From Demequina sp. B12 (GTDB lineage: Bacteria > Actinomycetota > Actinomycetes > Actinomycetales > Demequinaceae): 64,000 bases of DNA. Shown here piece after piece: positions 47,972 through 56,685 of the stretch. The notes under the pieces were generated by a model. The model ran no database searches. It had not been told where the DNA came from and was given only the letters and a program-made list of their open reading frames with translations. The stretch is taken from assembly GCF_028823635.1 (NCBI RefSeq), contig NZ_JAPEHU010000002.1:1-64000 (forward strand), read 5' to 3'. Made by a program: the position numbers and the translations under genes. Position 1 is the stretch's first letter. Each line of letters begins with the position of its first letter.

Positions 47972-48871
47972 CTACATTGCCGGCATTTGTGGGATGGACG
48001 CTCCGGGCATAATCGCGGTCAAATCGTGGTAGATCGATTCCAGGGTTTCAGTAGCATTCCGGACGGCCTTAGTGTCCGGCGCACCCTGCTCAAGCTCCTG
48101 TTCGACCTCGACGAGGACCGGCACGAGTCCCATCAACGCTTCCAGGTCAGACGGATCCTTCTCAACGCTAGATGGGTGCCGTACGACCGAGATGACGAAC
48201 GACCGTAGGCGCCTGGCCCATGCAGCGAGATCATCCGATTCGACGAGTCCGAGCGACCGCTGCAAACGCTTCAGCGTCTCATCGCCAGAGCGGTTGAGGG
48301 CGCGATCGATGCGTGCATCGAGGTGGGCAACTGTCTGGGTCAAGTACTCGATTTGCTCGGCGGCAGGATTGTCAGATTGCCGCAGTGACACCAAGTCTGC
48401 AGTGCGAGATACTGGAGTCTCAGCGGATTCAGGGTGGTCGAGTGCGTAACGCGCCGCCTTGTCAATCGCAGCCACTGCCTTTGCCGCCTCGTCCACGACA
48501 ACCCCGTACCGAATGACGCGTGAGTCTTTGATGTCAAACCTCGGGAGTTCTCCCGGCTTCGCGATGTGGATGGTGGGCTTGCGAAACGCATGCGCGATGG
48601 CGAGCTCGTAGTACACATTTGGGTTCGCGCCAGTCAGATCGGCCACAACCAGTTTCGCGTCGAGTATCGCCTTCACAATTGCCGGAGTAACTTCACCGGG
48701 GTTGGCGTCGCCGTCGGCACGGCGAACATCGGTAACGTGCGCCGGCACCAATGCGGGGGTGAGGATGTGATTCATGACTAGGTCACTGTTCTTGCGTTCT
48801 GGTGACTCGTCGTCACCAATCGGAGAAATGAAGAAGCAATCCTCGCGCGGAGCGTCCTGCGGCACTGACAT
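47972..48871 (-). CDS. TIR-like / nucleoside-deoxyribosyltransferase-like protein
   Basis: Protein of 299 residues. The N-terminal ~130 residues have the pattern CFFISPIGDDESPERKNSD, a later KLVVADLTGANPNVYYELAIAHA and KPTIHIAK. This is typical of TIR-like or nucleoside 2-deoxyribosyltransferase-like Rossmann domains found in bacterial immune proteins. The C-terminal half is charged and probably helical. ATG 48871 or GTG 48865 (GGAAGG 8 nt upstream) starts it. An HNH nuclease gene precedes it on the same strand. Confidence 0.65.
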   Translation of the reverse strand: MSVPQDAPREDCFFISPIGDDESPERKNSDLVMNHILTPALVPAHVTDVRRADGDANPGEVTPAIVKAILDAKLVVADLTGANPNVYYELAIAHAFRKPTIHIAKPGELPRFDIKDSRVIRYGVVVDEAAKAVAAIDKAARYALDHPESAETPVSRTADLVSLRQSDNPAAEQIEYLTQTVAHLDARIDRALNRSGDETLKRLQRSLGLVESDDLAAWARRLRSFVISVVRHPSSVEKDPSDLEALMGLVPVLVEVEQELEQGAPDTKAVRNATETLESIYHDLTAIMPGASIPQMPAM

Positions 48872-49041
48872 GGCCTTCCGTCGGGCTGATGGTGTTGCGT
48901 CGAACCTTAGCGCTTGACTTGATTTAGCAACATAACTCGGCGACCGTTTCTGACCAGTCGGGGGCTTCGATTCGATACCGGAGGCCCAAGCGGTGGAGCG
49001 TGCCTGGTCCACGCACACCTGGAACGAAGCACTCGTGTGCC

Positions 49042-49917
49042 CTACCCCCGCGTGAACACCTCAAACCGCTCGGCCAGGCGCTCGCGGTCGGGCTGTTCCG
49101 CACGCCGCGCAGGCAACGTAATCTTCACGCCGTGCATTTCCTGCAAGCCGTGCCGCAGCATCGGCCCGTCTACTTCGTCTAGCAGGCGTGCGTTGATCCG
49201 GATCTCGTAGTCAGGGGAGACGCCCAGGAAGTTGGCGTCGTAGGCGGCGTGGTGGATCTTGCACATTGCCATGCCGTTAGTCACCGTGGCGTCCCCAGAA
49301 TGCGAAGAGTCTGCAGTGATGTGGGCGGCGTCCAATAGCTCGCCGTGTTTGAAGCGGCAGACGGTGCATTGGGTGTCGTAGGCGCGCATCACCATGGCGC
49401 GGAATGCAGGCTGATGCACCCGGCGCTTCGCCAGGTACTCGGCGTAGCCTCGCTCCACCACGGACGCCTCGCCTGGAGAGAACCCAGATAGTTCCTCCAA
49501 GCTGATCAACACGTGGGATTCGGCTTCATTGACGTGAGCCACGCGAGCGGGATACACGATTTGGTAGACGTTCGGCTGCAGTTTCCGGAACAGCAAAACC
49601 GGAACACCAAGCCGGTGAGCCGCGATGAGTTTGCGGTTGTCTCCGCCACTACCGCCAGCACGGAAGTCGTAGCGCCAGATGCCCGGCGAAACCTCTTCAT
49701 CCGCGTATGGGCCATCTGCAGAGGAGACCACACTTAACGTGGCCTCAAGCGGCTTGGGGTTGCGAATGCCACGCGAACGGTCAATCAAGGGCATCGACTC
49801 ACCGCCCACTGTGAAGTCCAGCAGTTCCTGACGGCTCACAATCGAAGACGACAGAAACCGCGCGGCCACCTCATCAAAGATCTGCCCCCGCAAAGCCGCA
49901 CTCACCGGTGATTCCAT
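49042..49917 (-). CDS. HNH endonuclease
   Basis: Nuclease of about 291 residues. The C-terminal HNH domain runs from about 190: TQCTVCRFKHGELLDAAHI, then GDATVTNGMAMCKIHHAAYDANF, with the metal-binding His/Asn/His and a Cys pair. The N-terminal half (GIRNPKPLEATLSVVSS, YDFRAGGSGGDNRKLIAA) resembles proteins annotated as putative restriction endonucleases. ATG 49917 is the likely start; a longer frame to 49998 is open. The target is unknown. Confidence 0.82.
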   Translation of the reverse strand: MESPVSAALRGQIFDEVAARFLSSSIVSRQELLDFTVGGESMPLIDRSRGIRNPKPLEATLSVVSSADGPYADEEVSPGIWRYDFRAGGSGGDNRKLIAAHRLGVPVLLFRKLQPNVYQIVYPARVAHVNEAESHVLISLEELSGFSPGEASVVERGYAEYLAKRRVHQPAFRAMVMRAYDTQCTVCRFKHGELLDAAHITADSSHSGDATVTNGMAMCKIHHAAYDANFLGVSPDYEIRINARLLDEVDGPMLRHGLQEMHGVKITLPARRAEQPDRERLAERFEVFTRG

Positions 49918-50056
49918 TCCCGCAGCTTGCCGTAACTTGCCTCGCAAAGCTAGCGCGCGCATCGGCCCGGCAAAATCCAGCCCAGCCAAACCGCACATAA
50001 GCCATCAAACCTGGCATTCGTGGGAATGCCGCCGCGCTGCTGTTCGTTGCCAGAAC

Positions 50057-50707
50057 ATGAGCACTGTGGGCATCATTGGCGCTGGCAACATTGGGTTCAA
50101 CGTCGCAAAGGCGGCGATCGCGGCGGGGCACAGGGTGGTGATCTCGAACTCGCGCGGACCGGACACGCTTCACGACACCATCGACCAGTTGGGGCATAGT
50201 CACGCCAGAGCCGCGACCGTGGAAGAAGCCGCCAGGGCAGGGGACCTCGTGCTTGTGGCTGTCCCGCTTCACGCCATTCGGGACCTGCCGCGGGAGCCCC
50301 TGGAGGACACCGTGGTCCTAGACGCCACCAACTACTATCCAGAACGCGACGGCCGCATCGCCACGCTCGACAGCAACCTGTCCACCACCAGTGAACTCCT
50401 GCAACGCCACCTGCCCCACAGTCACGTAGTGAAGGCGTTCAACCACATCAACGCTAAAGACATCCCCGCCCACGGACTCCCCGCCGGCACAGAAGACCGC
50501 CGTGCCCTCGCCATCGCAGGCGCAGACCCCGGAGCGAAAGCCGTGGTGCGAGCATTTCTCGACACCCTGGGCTACGACGCCGTTGACCTTGGCGGGCTTT
50601 CCAAGTCGTGGCGCGTGGAGCGAGACACCCCGGCATACGGCGTCCGCATGAACGCCGAACAGCTCAAAGAAGCGGTCGCGACCACCAAACGCGTGCATCA
50701 GCACTAG
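50057..50707 (+). CDS. NADP-binding oxidoreductase (F420-dependent reductase-like)
   Basis: Dinucleotide-binding protein of 216 residues. The Rossmann motif [22 protein letters not shown] is at residues 4-25, followed by SNSRGPDTL as NADP phosphate-recognition loop. [17 protein letters not shown] and [15 protein letters not shown] match the NADP/F420 oxidoreductase family (PF03807). Substrate unknown. ATG 50057 gives the standard N terminus. A 7-bp hairpin (50716-50722 with 50730-50736) follows the stop. Confidence 0.82.
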   Translation: MSTVGIIGAGNIGFNVAKAAIAAGHRVVISNSRGPDTLHDTIDQLGHSHARAATVEEAARAGDLVLVAVPLHAIRDLPREPLEDTVVLDATNYYPERDGRIATLDSNLSTTSELLQRHLPHSHVVKAFNHINAKDIPAHGLPAGTEDRRALAIAGADPGAKAVVRAFLDTLGYDAVDLGGLSKSWRVERDTPAYGVRMNAEQLKEAVATTKRVHQH

Positions 50708-50749
50708 CGGGAGCACCCGCACGCCCGTGGTGCGGGAGGAACTCAGGGC

Positions 50750-50771
50750 ATCGTTCGTCCTTAAGAACGAT
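50750..50771. promoter_or_regulatory. Inverted repeat ATCGTTC-N8-GAACGAT
   Basis: Perfect 7-bp arms around an 8-bp centre, about 90 bp upstream of the exporter operon. It may be an operator for a regulator located elsewhere; no TetR or MarR gene adjoins it. Confidence 0.4.
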
Positions 50772-50862
50772 TCGAGCCCGTAGCCCTACCGGATGTCGGA
50801 GGGCCGTCTTACTCTGTTGTGATGCGCCGGAGATCCTGGCGCGTTCACCGAGGAGGGGCAAC

Positions 50863-51834
50863 GTGGCAGAACTTGCCATTGAGACTCACGGCCTGGTCAA
50901 GACTTACGGCGAAACCAGGGCCGTTGATGGGATTGACCTTGCGATTGAACGTGGCGGAGTCCACGGCTTTCTAGGCCCCAACGGGGCAGGAAAAACTACG
51001 GCGATCCGGATGCTCGCCACCCTCATTAGGGCCGATGCCGGCACAGGCACCGTTCTTGGCTACGACATTGCGCGTCAAGCCGACGAGGTTCGCTCCCGTG
51101 TGTCGCTCACCGGCCAGTTTGCGTCCGTCGACGAAGACCTGACAGGCCGCGAGAACCTGCGCCTCATCGCGAAGTTGTACGGATTCGGTGGCGCGGGCGC
51201 GACCAAACGTGCAAACGAGCTACTCGAAGCGTTTGGCTTGGCAGAGGCCGGCGACCGAGTCGTCAAGAAGTACTCCGGAGGAATGCGCAGGCGCATCGAC
51301 ATTGCCGCGTCGATCGTGGTGACACCGGAACTGCTGTTCCTGGACGAACCCACCACCGGACTAGACCCACGCAGTCGCAATGAGGTGTGGGACATCGTGC
51401 GCGCCATGGTGGACTTTGGCACCACCGTGATGCTCACCACCCAGTACCTGGACGAGGCCGACCAACTGGCCGACCGCATCTCCGTGATCGACACCGGCAA
51501 GATCATCGCCGAAGGCACCGCCACGGAACTCAAAGCCTCTGTGGGATCCGGCACGCTTCACGTGCGTGTCATGGACCGCGACCAGCGTGACAATGCGCGT
51601 AGTTTGCTGACGCGCGAGCTGGACGTCCCCGTTGATGTGACTGCCGACCCGCAAGCGCTCACTGCAGCGATTGACGATCGCGGCCGCGTCACGCGTGCCC
51701 TCACAGCGTTGGATGAATCAGGCATCGGCATTGCTCAGTTCTCGCTCGGTCAACCCAGTTTGGATGAAGTGTTCCTTGCGCTGACCGGCCACGCCGCGGA
51801 CGAACCGACCACCCAAGAGGAGGACGCAGCATGA
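50863..51834 (+). CDS. DrrA-type ABC exporter ATP-binding protein
   Basis: ATPase of 323 residues of the daunorubicin-resistance (DrrA) family, which powers drug or lipid export through ABC-2 permeases. Walker A is [15 protein letters not shown], the signature [15 protein letters not shown], Walker [17 protein letters not shown], and the C-terminal DrrA-type tail is present. Start GTG 50863 follows GAGGAGGGG. The stop overlaps the permease start (ATGA). The substrate is unknown. Confidence 0.9.
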   Translation: MAELAIETHGLVKTYGETRAVDGIDLAIERGGVHGFLGPNGAGKTTAIRMLATLIRADAGTGTVLGYDIARQADEVRSRVSLTGQFASVDEDLTGRENLRLIAKLYGFGGAGATKRANELLEAFGLAEAGDRVVKKYSGGMRRRIDIAASIVVTPELLFLDEPTTGLDPRSRNEVWDIVRAMVDFGTTVMLTTQYLDEADQLADRISVIDTGKIIAEGTATELKASVGSGTLHVRVMDRDQRDNARSLLTRELDVPVDVTADPQALTAAIDDRGRVTRALTALDESGIGIAQFSLGQPSLDEVFLALTGHAADEPTTQEEDAA

Positions 51835-52679
51835 GTACCGAAGAAGCTGTCGCTCCTGTTGAGCGTGCGCCTCAAGCCCACGCCATTGCATCGGCGCTGT
51901 CCTCGACCGAACGCCCAGCCCGCCCCAGCGCGCTGTCGACGTCCGTGACGTTTGGCTGGCGTGCACTCCTGAAGATCAAGCACGTGCCCGAGCAACTGTT
52001 CGACGTCACGGTGTTCCCCGTCATCATGACTCTGCTGTTTACGTACCTCTTTGGTGGTGCGATTGCAGGATCCGTGTCCGAGTACATCGCGTACATCGCC
52101 CCCGGTGTGCTGGTGCAGTCAGTCCTGTTCATCACTATGTACACCGGCACCACGCTGCGGACAGACATCGATAAGGGCGTGTTTGACCGGTTCCGCTCGC
52201 TGCCCATCTGGCGTCCGTCGCCCCTGGTCGGCATGCTGCTGGGAGACGCCGTACGGTTCATTGTTGCCGCGATCGTGACGTCGATCGTGTGCCTGCTGAT
52301 TGGGTGGCGTCCCGGTGGTGGCTTTGTAGGAGTGGTGCTTGGCGTCGCGCTGCTGCTGGTGTTCGCATTCTCGCTGGGATGGATCTGGACGTTCCTGTCA
52401 CTGATCCTCCGCACACCCGGAGCCATCATGGGTGTCGCCAGCTTTGTGTTGATGCCGCTGCTGTTCGGTTCCAACATCTTCGTGGACCCTTCCACCATGC
52501 CCGGCTGGTTGCAAGCCTGGGTGGACGTCAACCCTGTGTCGGACCTGGTGACCGCAGTTCGCGCGCTGATGAACGGCACCGAGCTGGGCAGCGAACTAGG
52601 GATCACCTTGCTGTGGTCCGCGGTGCTGGTGAGCGTCTTCGGCTCCCTGACCATGTGGAAATACCGCAACCCGCGCTAA
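51831..52679 (+). CDS. DrrB-type ABC-2 permease
   Basis: Membrane permease of 282 residues with six predicted helices and the ABC-2/DrrB signature. Recognisable segments are [42 protein letters not shown] and the C-terminal [22 protein letters not shown]. The partner of the preceding ATPase by overlap and family. The N-terminal ~40 residues are a hydrophilic extension. A 15-bp hairpin follows. Confidence 0.9.
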   Translation: MSTEEAVAPVERAPQAHAIASALSSTERPARPSALSTSVTFGWRALLKIKHVPEQLFDVTVFPVIMTLLFTYLFGGAIAGSVSEYIAYIAPGVLVQSVLFITMYTGTTLRTDIDKGVFDRFRSLPIWRPSPLVGMLLGDAVRFIVAAIVTSIVCLLIGWRPGGGFVGVVLGVALLLVFAFSLGWIWTFLSLILRTPGAIMGVASFVLMPLLFGSNIFVDPSTMPGWLQAWVDVNPVSDLVTAVRALMNGTELGSELGITLLWSAVLVSVFGSLTMWKYRNPR

Positions 52680-52701
52680 CAATCCGAGGTGTTGGGAAGT
52701 C

Positions 52702-52736
52702 CTCTCCGGCGTGTCTTGACCAGACACGCCGGAGAG
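52702..52736 (+). terminator. Hairpin after the exporter operon
   Basis: Perfect 15-bp stem 52702-52716 with 52722-52736 and a 5-nt loop. No T run follows, but stability is high and the position right after the permease stop fits a terminator. Confidence 0.72.
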
Positions 52737-52784
52737 CCCGGCGCGGCGTCCAGAGCATGCCCACAAATGCGGCAAAATCTTCCG

Positions 52785-53204
52785 GTGACTTCTGCGCTCG
52801 ACCTCGAACTCCGTACCTACTTCCGCACCCTTGACGCCGCCCTGGCCGACTTCGCACTGCCGCTAGGAGCGGTCGACAAAGTCCGCGATGTGACTCGCGG
52901 TCTGCGCTACGAACACATCTACATCCCCGAGTCCCGCTCGTACATTGCGCTCGAACCGCTCGGCGCAGAAAAGCCCGTGGCCTACATCACGTCCGTGTAT
53001 GTGGCGCTCCACCCACAGGACGGCGAATCGCAGTGGATTGAGCTTCCCGGCGCCGTCGCCGACGGTCCTCTCAGCGGGAGCGGGGACACCCCTGCGGCAG
53101 CCGCGGCACCGGCAAAGCCCGTCAAGCCCGCAGAGCCCGTGATCCTGACATGCTCGTCCTGCTTCACCAACCTCCCCGCCACAGGAGTGTGCGACTACTG
53201 CTGA
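52785..53204 (+). CDS. Hypothetical protein with C-terminal zinc ribbon
   Basis: Protein of 139 residues. The first ~90 residues form an unrecognised alpha/beta domain (LELRTYFRTLDAALADFALP, YIPESRSYIALEPLG). An Ala/Pro/Lys linker leads to ILTCSSCFTNLPATGVCDYC, two CxxC knuckles that should bind one zinc. GTG 52785 has CAAAAT ending 6 nt upstream and no Shine-Dalgarno, suggesting a leaderless transcript. Confidence 0.65.
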   Translation: MTSALDLELRTYFRTLDAALADFALPLGAVDKVRDVTRGLRYEHIYIPESRSYIALEPLGAEKPVAYITSVYVALHPQDGESQWIELPGAVADGPLSGSGDTPAAAAAPAKPVKPAEPVILTCSSCFTNLPATGVCDYC

Positions 53205-53345
53205 CACGTGCGCGGGCGCTTCCGCGCTCGTTGTGTTGCGGGTCTGGGAGCGTCAATGCGTGGTCTAGTTTGTCCACAGATGCGCGGTTCCGCTTTCGCT
53301 TGAGTCCGTGCGTGGGTAGCGTGCCAAGGCATGGGGGAACCTCAC

Positions 53346-53969
53346 ATGCCACGAGTTCTTGTTACTTCCGCGCGCCGTGCTGGTGCTGTTGTAGCCGCAG
53401 TCGCGCTGCTGACGTTGACCGCGTGTACCGGGGGCGGCACTACTACTGCCACGCCTACGCCTGACGAGTCGCCTACTGCTGTCGTCACGGAGTCGCCCAG
53501 CGCTTCGCCTACACCTACCGCGTTAACCGAAGAGGACGTGCTCGCGGCGTTGCCTGAGGCCGCAAAGTCCGAGAGCTTCGATGGCGCGGTAGCATTCTCG
53601 GCTTTCATGGCAGGTGAGTCGCAAGCACTGGCGCGTACGGGAGATACGTCACTGTTCGCGTATCTTTCGGACGCTGGCTGTCAGTTCTGCCTGAGCGTGC
53701 TTGAGCGCGCGGAAGAGGATGCGCGGCTTGGCTTGACGATGGCCGGAGGCGAGCTTGAGTTCGATGTGTGGGGAGCGGGTCAGGGACTTCAGACTGACGG
53801 CACTTGGGTTGTCGACCTACCGATCGAAATTGCGGCCATGACCTACTTTGAGCCCGACGGGACAGTCGCCTCAGAGGTGCCCGCCGATTCTCTGGTTGGG
53901 CGGTTCCACATGGAATGGGGTGGGGAGAGGTTCTCGCTGCTCGAAGTCGCGACAGTTGATGAGAACTGA
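53346..53969 (+). CDS. DUF6318-like secreted lipoprotein
   Basis: Lipoprotein of 207 residues with signal peptide and lipobox LLTLTACTGG, then a Thr/Pro/Ser-rich linker. The folded part includes FSAFMAGESQALARTGDTSL and the Cys pair in SDAGCQFCLS. This pattern resembles DUF6318 proteins of actinobacteria, whose function is not known. GGGGGAA lies 7 nt before the ATG. The stop and the next start overlap as TGATG. Confidence 0.7.
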   Translation: MPRVLVTSARRAGAVVAAVALLTLTACTGGGTTTATPTPDESPTAVVTESPSASPTPTALTEEDVLAALPEAAKSESFDGAVAFSAFMAGESQALARTGDTSLFAYLSDAGCQFCLSVLERAEEDARLGLTMAGGELEFDVWGAGQGLQTDGTWVVDLPIEIAAMTYFEPDGTVASEVPADSLVGRFHMEWGGERFSLLEVATVDEN

Positions 53970-55021
53970 TGTGGCGCGTCGTGCTCGGAAAGTCCTGCTC
54001 GCTGCTTGCCCTCATCCTTGCTCTTGTCGTTACTCCACCTGCGCATGCAGTCGCACCGGGGGACTGTGAAGGTACCTGCCTCGATCGATCGTGGCGGGGT
54101 AACACTTCTAAGAGCGACGTGGCTGTAGAACTCGAAGAAGTACTGCACGAAACTAGGCCGGTGGTCTCGTCAGGACCTCAGCCTAAGTTTGTGCGTGCTC
54201 CGATGTGTTTGGGCTGGTTCGCGGAGACGGAGGATCCGTTGTTGAACTCGCCTCCGGAGTTCTATGGTGTGGTGCCTTCGTGTCCTGGGACTGAGGTAGA
54301 GGTGCCTGCGGATATGTGTCCCAGTGGTGAGGCGGTCAGGGATCCGCTGTGGCAGTCAGACCCCGTGACCGACACTGCATACGGGCCATGGCGACGGGTG
54401 ACCGGCTACACCTGCGCCACAGATCCGGTGCATGCGGCAGCGATCAACGCATGGCAGTCCATGACCATCACCCCACCCGGCTACACGTGGTGGCCAGGGG
54501 ACGGATGGACCACCACCAGTTGGGGTTTGTTCCCCACCGTGGACGACACACCCCAAACAGTGACCGTGAACCTCGCTGGAACCGATGTGATGCTTCGTGC
54601 CACCCCCACACGCTGGGTGTGGACCCAAACAGACGGCACCACCCATCCCATGACACGTGCAGACTCATCCCAAGCAGACACCCCACCGGTAGCGTTCGCA
54701 CGCGGACCAGAACGACGCACCCAACTGGCTCTCACCACCACGTGGGAGGGACATTACAGCCTCAACAACGCCACCACCTGGATCCAAGCACCAGGCACTG
54801 CCACCACCACCAACCCGCCACAAAGCCTGCACATCTACAACCCCAAACCACGCCTGGTGGACTGTGACCTCAACGGCCACTGCAACTCAGGACAAACCGC
54901 CCCCACCGGCCCAGTGCCCACCATCACCGACCCCGACGCAGACGGCACCGACAACCACACCATCCCCGACAACCACATCGAGGACTACCTCGAGAAGACC
55001 GGGGTAGGGCAGTCGCGTTAG
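53969..55021 (+). CDS. Secreted PKD-like protein
   Basis: Exported protein of 350 residues with a signal peptide (LLALILALVVTPPAHA). The mature part has a Cys-rich N-terminal segment and a beta-rich domain (TVNLAGTDVMLRATPTRWVW, LALTTTWEGHYSL) like PKD-type folds common beside DUF6318 lipoproteins. No anchor is visible. Base usage changes sharply near 54350: before it the coding strand is G/T-rich, after it A/C-rich. It is translated together with the lipoprotein gene. Confidence 0.65.
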   Translation: MWRVVLGKSCSLLALILALVVTPPAHAVAPGDCEGTCLDRSWRGNTSKSDVAVELEEVLHETRPVVSSGPQPKFVRAPMCLGWFAETEDPLLNSPPEFYGVVPSCPGTEVEVPADMCPSGEAVRDPLWQSDPVTDTAYGPWRRVTGYTCATDPVHAAAINAWQSMTITPPGYTWWPGDGWTTTSWGLFPTVDDTPQTVTVNLAGTDVMLRATPTRWVWTQTDGTTHPMTRADSSQADTPPVAFARGPERRTQLALTTTWEGHYSLNNATTWIQAPGTATTTNPPQSLHIYNPKPRLVDCDLNGHCNSGQTAPTGPVPTITDPDADGTDNHTIPDNHIEDYLEKTGVGQSR

Positions 55022-55023
55022 CG

Positions 55024-55407
55024 TCAGTCGATCACCGCAACGGCGTCGATCTCGACCAAGGCTTCGGGGCGCGCGAGGCCTGCAACTTTCACCACAGTCA
55101 GCGGCACGGGGTGGTCGCCCCACACCTCTTGGGCGCCGCCGAACGCCTCCTGGACGTCAGCATCGGCGTGCAGGTAGATGGTGAGTTTGGCGACATCGGT
55201 CTGTGACGCACCAGCAGCGGTGAGGACCTGCAGAACATTGCGCAGCGCTTGCTCCGTTTGGTCCACCACATCGCCTGTGATGTGTCCGTCGGTGTCGGTG
55301 CCGTTCTGGCCGCCCACATAGAGCGTTGTGGAACCCGTCGCCACTACTCCATGCGAAAACACGATCGAGGTGTGCATCCCTTCGGGGTTGATGTGCGTGA
55401 TCGCCAT
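55024..55407 (-). CDS. ridA: RidA-family enamine/imine deaminase
   Basis: Protein of 127 residues of the RidA/YjgF family. RidA hydrolyses reactive enamine and imine intermediates released by PLP enzymes, for example 2-aminoacrylate, and so protects IlvE. Typical parts are VGGQNGTDTDGHITGDVVDQ, TEQALRNVLQVLTAAGAS and the C-terminal LARPEALVEIDAVAVI. The canonical substrate arginine should be the Arg in ARPEALVEIDAVA. GGAGGAG precedes ATG 55407. It is divergent from an ilvE paralogue. Confidence 0.88.
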   Translation of the reverse strand: MAITHINPEGMHTSIVFSHGVVATGSTTLYVGGQNGTDTDGHITGDVVDQTEQALRNVLQVLTAAGASQTDVAKLTIYLHADADVQEAFGGAQEVWGDHPVPLTVVKVAGLARPEALVEIDAVAVID

Positions 55408-55485
55408 GGCTGCTCCTCCGTTGGGGCTGATTCTGGGGTTTCTTCTCCTTTGACGGTACGTCCGTACCACCGCGAACGCGACCGG

Positions 55486-55546
55486 AATCTACGGCCAGGG
55501 CCTCGGATCGAGGCAAACCCCGCCGCGCATGTACGGCCAGGGGAGA
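55486..55546 (+). repeat. Dimeric CTACGGCC intergenic element, copy C
   Basis: ATCTACGGCC (55487-55496) and ATGTACGGCC (55529-55538), 42 nt apart, followed by AGGGGAGA. It lies between divergent ridA and ilvE2 and ends 10 nt before the ilvE2 -10 box, so a protein bound here could affect both promoters. Confidence 0.75.
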
Positions 55547-55567
55547 TGGCGCGGATAGGGTGACGGA

Positions 55568-56674
55568 ATGGACGTTTCGCCCACCATCACCGCCGCTGAC
55601 TACACGCTGACACGCAACCCTCACGCCGCATCAGACGCTGAACGCGCCGCGGCCATGGAGTCGCCTGCCTTCGGCATGGTGTTCACCGACCACCTGGCCC
55701 GCGCCACCTGGACCCTCGACGGTGGTTGGGGCGACCGCCGCGTTGAGCCGTTCCAGAACCTCAGCCTTCACCCGGCAGCGACTGTGCTGCACTACTCGCA
55801 GCAGGTGTTCGAAGGACTCAAGGCCTACCGCTGGGAAGACGGCTCCATACGCCTGTTCCGTCCGGAAATGAACGCAGCACGCATGGCGGCGTCGGCGGCA
55901 CGGCTGCAGCTGCCCGCCGTGAGTGAAGACGACTTCATGGCATCCATCGAAGCCCTGATCGCCACGGACGGAGCGTGGGTCCCGACCACGGGAGAGTCCA
56001 GCCTCTACCTGCGACCATTCCTCCTTGGCACGGAAGCATGCCTGGGTGTGCGGCCATCACACCAGGTCGAGTACCTGGTGATGGCAAGCCCCGTGGGCTC
56101 GTACTTCTCCGGTGGCGTGCGGCCCGTCTCGATTTGGGTAGCCCAAGGCTTCCACCGTGCAGGCGAAGGTGGAACGGGCCAGGCGAAGACCGGCGGTAAC
56201 TATGCAGGTTCGCTCTTGCCGCAGCAGCAGGCGCAGGATAACGGCTGCGACCAGGTGCTGTTCCTCGACGCCAAGCAAGACAAGTACATCGAAGAACTGG
56301 GCGGGATGAACGTGTTCGCTGTGCGGCGCGACGGCACCATTTGGACGCCGCGCGTCACCGGCACCATCTTGGAAGGCGTGACCCGCGCATCGGTCCTTCA
56401 GTTGTTGCGTGACGAAGGCCGCGACGTGGTGGAGCGTGACATCTCGCTCGACGACCTGCGCGCAGGAATCGAAGATGGCTCGGTCGTGGAACTGTTCGCA
56501 TGCGGAACCGCCGCCGTGATCACCCCCATGGCCCGTCTGGTATCCCCAGACTTCGATGTGGTGGTCGCCGACGGCGGTCCTGGCGCGTTGACCATGCGCC
56601 TACGAGGCCGGCTCACTGACATCCAGTACGGCCGCGCAGAAGACCCATACGGCTGGATGCGCCGGGTCGCCTAG
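55568..56674 (+). CDS. ilvE: Branched-chain aminotransferase, second copy
   Basis: Fold-type IV PLP aminotransferase of 368 residues, paralogous to the gene at 32639-33748 along its whole length: both have FTDHLAR/FTDHMAR, QQVFEGLKAYRWEDGSIRLF and the PLP lysine in QAKTGGNYAGSLLPQQQA. TAGGGT ends 6 nt before the ATG, so it is probably leaderless. It stands alone beside ridA, unlike the first copy in the ilvBNC operon. It may favour a different keto acid. Confidence 0.93.
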   Translation: MDVSPTITAADYTLTRNPHAASDAERAAAMESPAFGMVFTDHLARATWTLDGGWGDRRVEPFQNLSLHPAATVLHYSQQVFEGLKAYRWEDGSIRLFRPEMNAARMAASAARLQLPAVSEDDFMASIEALIATDGAWVPTTGESSLYLRPFLLGTEACLGVRPSHQVEYLVMASPVGSYFSGGVRPVSIWVAQGFHRAGEGGTGQAKTGGNYAGSLLPQQQAQDNGCDQVLFLDAKQDKYIEELGGMNVFAVRRDGTIWTPRVTGTILEGVTRASVLQLLRDEGRDVVERDISLDDLRAGIEDGSVVELFACGTAAVITPMARLVSPDFDVVVADGGPGALTMRLRGRLTDIQYGRAEDPYGWMRRVA

Positions 56675-56685
56675 ACGCGGGTCGC

